From Candidatus Accumulibacter regalis (GTDB lineage Bacteria > Pseudomonadota > Gammaproteobacteria > Burkholderiales > Rhodocyclaceae), in assembly GCA_000585075.1 (NCBI GenBank), contig JEMY01000003.1, forward strand, positions 62,001-126,000: a stretch of 64,000 bases of DNA, in the 5' to 3' direction. The translations under genes and the position numbers were made by a program. Below the pieces are notes generated by a model, which worked only from the letters and a program-made list of their open reading frames with translations, was not told the DNA's origin and ran no database searches. Below, one piece after another: positions 15,756 to 23,037 of the stretch. How positions within the stretch are numbered: the first letter of the stretch is position 1; each line of letters begins with the position of its first letter.

Positions 15756-17219
15756 TCAGACGACGGCCAGCTGGCCGGGTCCGCCGATCCGGGCAGTTTG
15801 CAGTGCCTCGACCGAGCGCTTCAGCAGGTCGTCAAACGACTGGTCGGTGGCGCAGGCCTGGCTCGCCCCGATGCTGACCGTGAACTGGACGGTGCCGTTG
15901 TCGGTAGGAATCGCGATGCCGGCGGTCGCCGTGCGGATCCTTTCCGCAACCACGATCGCGGCGCTGATATCGGTGTCGAGCAAGAGCATGGCAAACTCCC
16001 CGGCACCGAGCCGCCCAATCATGTCCGCGCCGCGCAGACAGGCGGTCGCCGCCTCGGCGAACGAGACCAGTGCCCGGTCGCCAACGGCGTGGCCGTAACC
16101 ATCGTTGATGCGCGTGAAGAAATCGATATCGACCAGCAGAATGGATAGCGGCCCCTGCTCACCGTTCGCGCCCTGCAGTCGCTCTTCGACGGCTGCGACG
16201 AAGTGCTGGCGGCTGCTGACGCCGGTCAGGCGATCGGTGGTCGCCAGGTAGTGCAGCTCGGCGTCCTGGTTGGCCAGTGCGCGCAGCAGGCGCAAGGAGC
16301 GCAAGGACACCACGGCCAGCGGGAGGGTGACCCCGATGGCCAGCACGATAACCCACAGGGTCTGTTTCAGCCACGGCGCAAGCGCCGCGTCGTAGTCGGC
16401 GGAGACCATCACCGACAAGGGGAAGTCGGGGAGCGTCGAATAGCTGGTGAACTGTCGCCGCTGGCGGGCAGTGGTTTCTTCGAAGACCAATGGCTGCACC
16501 GGCGGCGTGAGTTGTGCGCCGGGAAGCGTCACGCCGGTAATCGGCTGGCCGAGCAGCTGCGGGTTGTCAGGCGCGGTCGCCAGAACCGTGCCGTCAGAGC
16601 GGAGGAGGGTGATCACGCCGCCCGGCTTCGGGCGCTGCTTCTCGTAAACCGGCGTCAGTTTTCCCAGGTCGATCACCGCAACCAGGATCGGGAACGCCTG
16701 TGCGAGCACACGGCGGGCGATCGGCAGTTCAAGATGATCGTCCGCCTGCCTGCGCGTGGGGGCGCCGATGAACAGGCCGTCCCTACCCGGCGTGCCCCGG
16801 AAGTAGTCGCTGTCGGCGACCTTTTCCAGCCGCTCGGGGGGGTCGCTGAGGACGTCGATCTCGGTGCCGTCGGCAGTCACCAGACGGACGTCGATGGCGG
16901 CGGTGCGATCGCGAAAATCATCGAGTAGGCGGCGAAAACCGGGGTCGCTGCGTGGGTCGCGGTCGGGGTTTGCTTCCAGCCAGCCGGCACACACGGCGAG
17001 AATGACGTTGGCCAGGCGAAACTGCCGTCGTGTCTGGTCTTCGACCGCGTGATTCATCTGTTGCAGGGATTCGCGGGTCGTGGCTATGCGTTCATCGCGG
17101 GCCACGACGATCCAGAAACTGACGGCAGCCCACAGGGCGACCACGAATAGCAGCGAGAACACGATGACCGTGCGCGGGCTTGCCCATTCCTCAAGGTGTT
17201 TGCTGGTGGCTTTAACCAT
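15756..17219 (-). CDS. Membrane sensor with periplasmic Cache-like domain and degenerate GGDEF domain
   Basis: 487 residues. TM1 (~18-38), a periplasmic sensor of about 250 residues, TM2 (~285-305) and a C-terminal GGDEF-fold domain. That domain keeps SILLVDIDFFTRINDGYGHAVGD, but the signature is GAGEF rather than GG(D/E)EF, losing the third-position metal ligand. The inhibitory RxxD site is intact (RGAD five residues before GAGEF). It may therefore bind c-di-GMP or GTP without cyclase activity. ATG 17219 was chosen for an AGGGGG at about -8; an in-frame ATG 11 codons upstream lacks one. It lies 51 nt after the EcsC gene. Confidence 0.85.
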   Translation of the reverse strand: MVKATSKHLEEWASPRTVIVFSLLFVVALWAAVSFWIVVARDERIATTRESLQQMNHAVEDQTRRQFRLANVILAVCAGWLEANPDRDPRSDPGFRRLLDDFRDRTAAIDVRLVTADGTEIDVLSDPPERLEKVADSDYFRGTPGRDGLFIGAPTRRQADDHLELPIARRVLAQAFPILVAVIDLGKLTPVYEKQRPKPGGVITLLRSDGTVLATAPDNPQLLGQPITGVTLPGAQLTPPVQPLVFEETTARQRRQFTSYSTLPDFPLSVMVSADYDAALAPWLKQTLWVIVLAIGVTLPLAVVSLRSLRLLRALANQDAELHYLATTDRLTGVSSRQHFVAAVEERLQGANGEQGPLSILLVDIDFFTRINDGYGHAVGDRALVSFAEAATACLRGADMIGRLGAGEFAMLLLDTDISAAIVVAERIRTATAGIAIPTDNGTVQFTVSIGASQACATDQSFDDLLKRSVEALQTARIGGPGQLAVV

Positions 17220-17270
17220 AGTGTCTGCCCCCTGTCGCACAAGGGGAGTCATTTTAGCAGCCCGACGGCG

Positions 17271-17912
17271 TCAGCGCCGGCTGTCGCCGACGTCCGGCTC
17301 CGCCTCGTCGGCGTGCACGTCGATGACGCCGGCGAAGAATTCGATCGCCGTGTCGGAAACCTGCGACGTGTCGTAGTAAGCGTACGCGCCCGCGCCAAGC
17401 GCACCGAAGACCGGAATCCAGCGCGAAATCCCCTTGCCGATCAACCGTTGCGCGATGTGCATGCCGATCTTCAGAACGACCGCCTGGACCTGCGGCCGCG
17501 AGGCCCGCTGAACGACGAAACGCTGTCCGATCTGGGCGACCAGGTCGCGAACCGCCTGTGCGTCCGTATGCCGAAAAAGACAATAAATCATTTCCTCGCG
17601 GCCCAGTTCGGCTGTTTTTCCATGGCAAGCAGCAATGTCGGCGACGAGTTGGGTCTGCAGTTGCCACAGCGAGCGCAGTTCGGGCAGCAGGGTCAGCCAG
17701 CCGAGCGGGCCGGGCGGCAGACTTAGTCCGCTGGTGGTCAGCGCAGCACGTCGCGCGGCGGTTGCGGCCAGCGCGCGGGCGCGAAGTTCCGGGTTGGCGG
17801 CTGGCAGTTCCGTGCTGAAGGGTGCCTGGCCGACAAAGTCGAGAATCGCTTCGGCGATGCGGGTTCCGGCCTTGAGCTGCGTGCGGCGTTTCGAGAAGCG
17901 TTTGTCTTGCAT
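17271..17912 (-). CDS. EcsC-family protein
   Basis: 213 residues from ATG 17912. The sequence has the EcsC pattern: a hydrophobic, helical middle (PPGPLGWLTLLPELRSLWQLQ, LVADIAACHG) and a Gly-rich end (RWIPVFGALGAGAYAYYDTSQV). EcsC proteins are widespread and poorly characterised, in Bacillus linked to protein secretion. The longer open frame upstream of the ATG is not protein-like and overlaps the methyltransferase. It lies between the methyltransferase and the GGDEF-like sensor on the same strand. Confidence 0.75.
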   Translation of the reverse strand: MQDKRFSKRRTQLKAGTRIAEAILDFVGQAPFSTELPAANPELRARALAATAARRAALTTSGLSLPPGPLGWLTLLPELRSLWQLQTQLVADIAACHGKTAELGREEMIYCLFRHTDAQAVRDLVAQIGQRFVVQRASRPQVQAVVLKIGMHIAQRLIGKGISRWIPVFGALGAGAYAYYDTSQVSDTAIEFFAGVIDVHADEAEPDVGDSRR

Positions 17913-17985
17913 CGTCAGGGTCGTCAGCTGCGTTGAAAGAAAGGGGGCCCGTCCGCCGCCAGGTGGCCGCAAGGGCAATTCTGCT

Positions 17986-18618
17986 TCATGCGCCGGTCCG
18001 CCGCCAGACGCTGGCCAGCCAGGGCTGCCGTTCTCTCGGCAGGCCGGCCGGCCGATAATAGTGTTCGATCTCCCTATAGCCGGCATTGGCCATCTGGCTG
18101 CGCCAGGCGGCGAGGTCGTGGTAGCTGGCGTAGCGGCCATTGCTCCAGCCCTCCGCGTTATCGCCGCGCGGGTTCGAGCAGAACAGGATGCCGCCCGGCT
18201 TGAGCGTGGCGCACAATTGCCGCAGCACGCGTGGCAGTTCCTGGCTCGGGATATGGAACAGCGAGGCGTTGGCGAAGACGCCGTCAAAGTGTTCCGCAGG
18301 CAGATCGAGCTTGAGGAAGTCCTGCTGCCATACGGTGCAGCCGCTGTCGCTGCGTGCCATGGCGACGAATTTCCGGGCTCCGTCGAGTCCGATGGCGATA
18401 TGACCTAGCTGCGCAAAGGCCTTGAGGTCGCGGCCCGGGCCACAGCCGAAGTCGAGAATCGTGAACGGCGCCTGGCCCTGGATATGGCGCAAGAGCGAGG
18501 CGATATTCTGGCTCACGTCGTGATCGCGAGTGCCGTCGCGGAAGTCCTCGGCGCGCTGGTCGTAGTGGGCCAGGGTCTGGGCGGTTATCGATTCGAGATC
18601 TTCGGAAGCTAGGGGCAT
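17986..18618 (-). CDS. Class I SAM-dependent methyltransferase
   Basis: 210 residues. The SAM-binding motif I is ILDFGCGPGRDLKAF, followed by the acidic motif II (GLDGARKFVAMA), DGVFANASLFHI and the motif KPGGILFCSNP. The substrate is unknown; the type resembles small-molecule methyltransferases of the UbiE/tellurite-resistance class. ATG 18618 gives a family-like N-terminus (MPLASEDLESITAQTLAHYD); a longer start would add an unconserved 23 residues. Confidence 0.82.
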   Translation of the reverse strand: MPLASEDLESITAQTLAHYDQRAEDFRDGTRDHDVSQNIASLLRHIQGQAPFTILDFGCGPGRDLKAFAQLGHIAIGLDGARKFVAMARSDSGCTVWQQDFLKLDLPAEHFDGVFANASLFHIPSQELPRVLRQLCATLKPGGILFCSNPRGDNAEGWSNGRYASYHDLAAWRSQMANAGYREIEHYYRPAGLPRERQPWLASVWRRTGA

Positions 18619-19019
18619 GGCGGGTGTTGGCGACCGGTAGACGAGCTGCGGGCAGAACGGCGGAACGGAAATGGCGTGCCATTCCATGGTAAACCATAGG
18701 CCAGCGCTTCGGGTCGCCGGCGGGTCATTTTACGCCGGCAAGCGGCCGGCGCGGCGCGCTGGCGTGGTGACCGCGTGACCGTCTTGCGGACCAGAAACCA
18801 GGGCCCCGGATCGTTCTCCCACACTGTGTCCGGCGCTCGTCAGGCGCGCGCCGCCAGTCGCTGCCGCGCGGATTATGGGTATTCTGGCCGCGGGCTGCCG
18901 TCAACTGCCAGAAACAGGAAATGAAATGTTCCTGTGCTAATCTACGTTACGGCGCACAGCCTTGCGGGGCTGGCTGCAGAAGGGCCGATGACAGGCTGGC
19001 GCCAGGGAGAAGGAAGAAC
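18619..19019. other. Intergenic region upstream of CYTH-CHAD gene
   Basis: About 400 bases between divergent genes. It is less GC-rich near 18910-18960, where promoters for the CYTH-CHAD gene probably lie, but no convincing -35/-10 pair was found. No protein-like frame is present apart from the short leader frame at 19020. Confidence 0.4.
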
Positions 19020-19073
19020 ATGACCCGGGGAACGCATGCTTTCCTCGCCAAGAGGGTTCACCATGGCCATTGA
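19020..19073 (+). CDS. Short upstream reading frame overlapping the CYTH-CHAD start
   Basis: A 17-codon frame (MTRGTHAFLAKRVHHGH) starts at ATG 19020 after a strong purine stretch (GGGAGAAGGAAGA). It ends at TGA 19071-19073, overlapping the downstream ATG at 19063. It may act as a leader coupling or tuning translation of the main gene; it could also be chance. Confidence 0.3.
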   Translation: MTRGTHAFLAKRVHHGH

Positions 19074-20547
19074 AACCGAAATCAAGCTATCGCTGTCAGC
19101 GCGCACGGCCAGTCAGTTGGGTAGCCACGCGTTGCTCGCTGGCGTGCCGTCGCAGCGCCAATTGCTGGTCAACACCTACTACGACACGCCGGACAACCGT
19201 CTGCGTGGCGAGCGGCTGGTTGTACGCTATCGTCAGAAAGGCGGCGAGTGGCTGCTGGGCGTCAAGACTGCCGTTCAACTCAGCGGTGGGCTGGCCGAGC
19301 GCAAGGAGTGGGAGCGCAGCGGCCGGCCCGGCGACTTCGACTTCGCGCATGTCGACCAGAGTGCCGTCCGCGACTTCCTGGAGCCTCTGCGAGATCAGTT
19401 ACAGCCGGCGTTCGTCACGCACTTTCAGCGCCGCTCCTGGCTTCTTGAGCCGCGCGACGGCGTGCGCATCGAACTGGCGCTCGACCGCGGGACGATCGAG
19501 GCCGGTGATCGCCGCCAGCCAATCTGTGAGATCGAACTGGAGCTCGTCTCCGGAGCCGTCGGCGATCTCTTTGATCTGGCTCTTGCGCTGCAAGCTACCC
19601 TGCCCCTGCATCCGGAAGCCAGGAGCAAGTCCGATCGCGCCTATCGCCTCTTGGCCGACGCGCCGATGATCGCGGCGAAAGCATTGCCGGTTCCTGTCGA
19701 TGCCGGCATGTCGAGCGTCAGCGCATTTCGCAGGATTGCCCTGTCGTGCGTCAGCCAACTGCAGAGTAACGAGAAAGGCATTCTCACCACCGACGCTCCC
19801 GAGTTCGTGCACCAGGCGCGCGTTGCTGTTCGCCGCCTGCGGTCGGCGATGCGCGTCTGGCAGCGCCACCTCCCGGTGGCGTTCATGGAACGTTTCGATC
19901 CGCTCTGGCAAGCGTTCGCCAAGCGTCTGGGTGACGCGCGAAACTGGGACGTATTCCTGGCCGATACCGCACCCCTGCTGAGTGAGACCTTTGCCGACCG
20001 GGCAGAAATCGGGTTGCTGCTCCGCTACGCACGCCGGCGCAGCACAAGCAATCGCAAGGCCGCCCGAGCTGTCTTGAAATCGGCTGCGTATTCCCGCCTG
20101 CTGCTCGAATTCAGTGCAGCACTTCTGGCGCTGCCGGAAGGCAAGGTTCGTTTGCTGGGGGACTTTGTTCCCGCGTGGCTCGACAAGTGCGCCAGGCGCG
20201 TCAACCAGCGCGCCGCCGAGGCGCAGGGTGGCAGCGACGAGGCACGTCATCGTCTACGCCTGGCGTTCAAGCAATTGCGCTACGCGCTTGAGTTCCTTTC
20301 GCCGATCCTCGCCGGTCCCGTGTTGGAGAACTATCATCAGTCGCTTACGGCACTGCAGGAACAGTTGGGGCGCCAGAACGATCTGGCGGTCGCCCTGCAA
20401 CTGACCACGGAGGCGTTGCCCGGCCGCAAGGGCGAGGTCGTGCGAGACTGGCTGGCGGCGCAAAGCAGTGCCCTGCTGCCGGAACTGGGAGCGCTGCTGG
20501 AAGATTTTCGGCGTCAGGACGCGCCGTGGTCGGTGCCGTTGCCGTGA
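19063..20547 (+). CDS. CYTH-CHAD domain protein (inorganic triphosphatase YgiF-like)
   Basis: 494 residues. The CYTH domain (~1-205) begins with the ExExK signature (ETEIKLSL) and shows NTYYDTPDNRLR, VRYRQKGGEWLLGVK and paired acidic residues such as EIELELVSG. The C-terminal CHAD domain (~230-490) has conserved basic helices: FVHQARVAVRRLRSAMRVW and ARHRLRLAFKQLRYALEFL. CYTH hydrolyses tripolyphosphate or related triphosphates. CHAD domains bind polyphosphate and in other bacteria target polyphosphate granules. This fits the nearby ppk1 and ppx genes, although they are 8 kb away. ATG 19063 has AGAGGG upstream. Confidence 0.9.
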   Translation: MAIETEIKLSLSARTASQLGSHALLAGVPSQRQLLVNTYYDTPDNRLRGERLVVRYRQKGGEWLLGVKTAVQLSGGLAERKEWERSGRPGDFDFAHVDQSAVRDFLEPLRDQLQPAFVTHFQRRSWLLEPRDGVRIELALDRGTIEAGDRRQPICEIELELVSGAVGDLFDLALALQATLPLHPEARSKSDRAYRLLADAPMIAAKALPVPVDAGMSSVSAFRRIALSCVSQLQSNEKGILTTDAPEFVHQARVAVRRLRSAMRVWQRHLPVAFMERFDPLWQAFAKRLGDARNWDVFLADTAPLLSETFADRAEIGLLLRYARRRSTSNRKAARAVLKSAAYSRLLLEFSAALLALPEGKVRLLGDFVPAWLDKCARRVNQRAAEAQGGSDEARHRLRLAFKQLRYALEFLSPILAGPVLENYHQSLTALQEQLGRQNDLAVALQLTTEALPGRKGEVVRDWLAAQSSALLPELGALLEDFRRQDAPWSVPLP

Positions 20548-20591
20548 CAGGGCTGGGCTTGTGGGGTGCTACGGGCGACACCGAAGGCGCT

Positions 20592-20948
20592 TCAGCCTTC
20601 CTTCGCTGCGTGTTCCTTGTGCAGGTCAACGTAGCCGGTAAGCTGTGTATCGATCTCGTTGAACGCTGACGGCGGTTTCTGACCCAGGCGTGACATTCGC
20701 CGTATCAGACGCTGCTGCGCAAAGGTCTCCGATGGGTCGGGCTTGCCAAGTCCATACTCCGAGCCGCGTTTGGTCATCACGACCATCCCGTCGTTGTCCA
20801 GTCTGTAGCCAGTGAGTGGCGACGTTCTGATGTGCGACGACGAGGGAAAGCGCGGATTCTTGCCGAGCACGCGCCCTTCGATGCACACCAGCGTCTCACC
20901 CTCACGGGTGATCAGCTCCAGTGTTTTCCAACCATTGAGGATATTCAT
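20592..20948 (-). CDS. Hypothetical protein, 118 residues
   Basis: Not recognised. The sequence looks like a real protein: mixed composition, strand-rich N-terminal half (KTLELITREGETLVCIEGRV), a segment GYRLDNDGMVVMTKRGSEYGLG and a charged C-terminal helix. The ATG at 20948 has GGGAGC at about -8. No signal peptide or membrane segment. It is convergent with the CYTH-CHAD gene, 44 nt apart. Confidence 0.6.
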   Translation of the reverse strand: MNILNGWKTLELITREGETLVCIEGRVLGKNPRFPSSSHIRTSPLTGYRLDNDGMVVMTKRGSEYGLGKPDPSETFAQQRLIRRMSRLGQKPPSAFNEIDTQLTGYVDLHKEHAAKEG

Positions 20949-21523
20949 AGTGCTCCCCGACCCTGTTCACGACGCAAAGTGCCGAAGCAAGCCGCCATTC
21001 TACCCGACAAATCAACGCCGCACCGTTTTTCAGAAGCAGGTCCGATGCCCTGGCCCGGTTCGCCGATAAGTGTGATCGTGGACTTGATCATGAGTCCTTT
21101 CAGAGACTTGCAAGCCAAGAGAAAGCCCTGTTAAACACCCTTCCCGAACGCGGGAAGTGACCTATCGCTGCCACCGCGAAAGCAGGTCAGTTGTTTGCGG
21201 CGGAGCAAGCAAAGTGGCGCACCGTTCGTGTTTCGAAAGCGGCTTGATGCGCCGCCAGCACGAGCTGGTCGTCGCGTGCGGCTGAGTTTCTGCAGGCCGG
21301 TCAGGAAACCCGGGCATTTGCCGCATCAAACAGACGCACTTAACCAGTAGCAAGACTCTTGCCAGTTTTGGCGGTGACAATTATGAGCCATTAAAGCAAT
21401 AGCTTGGAGTTTTCGTTGGTAGGCGGCAGGAAATGGTCTGTAAAATTTTCCGACACTCGCGGCGCGTGGGCGGTCTTCAACATGGCGATCGTCGGCCTGA
21501 CTGCGCCGTTTCCGCGGCAGCTT
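20949..21523. other. Gene-poor 575-base region, lower GC
   Basis: No convincing gene is present. The stretch is less GC-rich than the rest, especially 21345-21470, and resembles foreign or decayed DNA. A 7-bp perfect hairpin with a 4-nt loop lies at 21140-21157 without a T-run. Segments around 21370-21400 look like the non-coding end of a mobile element, but I cannot name one. Confidence 0.45.
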
Positions 21524-23035
21524 TCAAGCGTACACCGCCTCTTGCAGCAGGCAGTCGCGTTCGTCGGCGCGCAGCGGCTGCGTCCTGGAAAGTTGTTGCG
21601 CCAGTACCGCCAGCGTCGCTTCGGAGGCATCGTGGCCTTTGTGCAGGCGACCGCGGATGCGGGCGCGCAATACGGCCGGGGTCGCCTGCGGGGCGACGAT
21701 GAAGAAAGCGGCGTTGGTGTGCGCGGCCAGGGCCCGGAAGCGATCGCGCCGGTTGCCTTCGAGAAAGGCGGCGTCGACGATCACCGACCAGTTGGCCACG
21801 AGCAGTTCCCTGGCCAGCGCGTACAGGCGGGCGTAGGTCAGTTCGCTGGCGTCACTGGCGTAGATGCCGCCGTCTACCGGCGAGCCACTTCGCGCCGTGG
21901 CGTCGAGGTCGAACAGCCGCTTGCGTTCGACGTCGGAGCGCACGCGCAAGGTCGCCGCCTCCGGATCGTGCAGCAGGATTCTTCGCGCCGCGCGACTCTT
22001 GCCACAACCGGCGACGCCGTGGGTGATGATCAGGCGTGCCGGCGGCGGTTTGGCGAGGCGTTCGGCGAGCGCCAGATAATGGCGGGCCTGGCTGCTATCG
22101 CCGTTTGTTTGCCTGGCCCGTAGCGCCGCGACCTTGGCGCGCACCAGCGCGCGATAGACCGCGTAGAAACGCAGGACCTGCACGGCGTCGTAATCGCCAC
22201 TGCAAGAGAGCCACTCGTTGACCAGCCAGCCGGCCAGGCCCGGCTGATCGTGGTCGACGAGGTCGATGAAGGTGAACGCGATCTCGCTGGCGACATCGAT
22301 CCAGCGCAGGTCTTCGCTGAATTCGATGCAGTCGAACAGGCGTATCTGGTCGTCGATCAACACCAGGTTGCCCAGATGCAGGTCGCCGTGACACTCGCGT
22401 ACCCGGCCGGCCGCCCTGCGGGCCGCGAAACGAGGTGCCAGGCGGTCGAATTCGCTGCGCGTCCACTCGCAGAGCCACGTCAGCGGCGTCTGCTCTTCGC
22501 TGCCCGGCAGCAGCGCTGCCAGCTCGGCAAAATTTGCGAGAGCGGGTGCCAGCACCTGCTCGGGGTCGCCGAAGCGCGTGCCTGCCGGTGCTGTTGCAGC
22601 CTGCGCGTGGAATTCGGCGATCGTTGCGGCCAGCGCTGACATCTGCTTGGCATGCAGTTGTCCACGCGCGCAAAGGCGGTCCAGACGGCCGACCTCGGCA
22701 AAGCGGCGCATCTTGACGGCGAACTCGATGGCCGTGCCGGTGCCGCCGATGCGCGGGTCTGCCGTCGTGCCGACGATGGGGACGACCTGCAGGTAGAGGT
22801 CGGCTGAGAAGCGGCGGTTCAGGCGCAGCTCGGCTTCGCAGCAGTCTCGCCGCTTGGCGAGCGTGCCGTAGTCGAGGAAGGGGAGGACCAGCGGCTTCTT
22901 GATCTTGTAGGCGAAGGCACCGGCCAGCAGCAGCCATGAGGCGTGCGTTTCGACGAGTTCGACGCAGGTCGCCGGGTCGGGGTAGCGGTTCGCTTCGAGC
23001 AGGGCAGCGATCAACGGCGGCAGAGCTTGGGGCAT
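21524..23035 (-). CDS. Fusion of aminoglycoside-phosphotransferase-like domain and P-loop kinase domain
   Basis: 503 residues. The N-terminal half resembles the COG2187 kinase-like fold: AFAYKIKKPLVLPFLDYGTL, then the Brenner-type motif CHGDLHLGNLVLIDD and LFDCIEF. The C-terminal ~170 residues are a P-loop domain with Walker A GVAGCGKS and VIVDAAFLEGNRRDRF, as in COG0645. Such two-domain proteins are common in proteobacteria, but their substrate is unknown. ATG 23035 lies 2 nt after the TGA of the P-type ATPase gene, so the two are almost certainly one transcript. Confidence 0.85.
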   Translation of the reverse strand: MPQALPPLIAALLEANRYPDPATCVELVETHASWLLLAGAFAYKIKKPLVLPFLDYGTLAKRRDCCEAELRLNRRFSADLYLQVVPIVGTTADPRIGGTGTAIEFAVKMRRFAEVGRLDRLCARGQLHAKQMSALAATIAEFHAQAATAPAGTRFGDPEQVLAPALANFAELAALLPGSEEQTPLTWLCEWTRSEFDRLAPRFAARRAAGRVRECHGDLHLGNLVLIDDQIRLFDCIEFSEDLRWIDVASEIAFTFIDLVDHDQPGLAGWLVNEWLSCSGDYDAVQVLRFYAVYRALVRAKVAALRARQTNGDSSQARHYLALAERLAKPPPARLIITHGVAGCGKSRAARRILLHDPEAATLRVRSDVERKRLFDLDATARSGSPVDGGIYASDASELTYARLYALARELLVANWSVIVDAAFLEGNRRDRFRALAAHTNAAFFIVAPQATPAVLRARIRGRLHKGHDASEATLAVLAQQLSRTQPLRADERDCLLQEAVYA

Positions 23036-23037
23036 CT

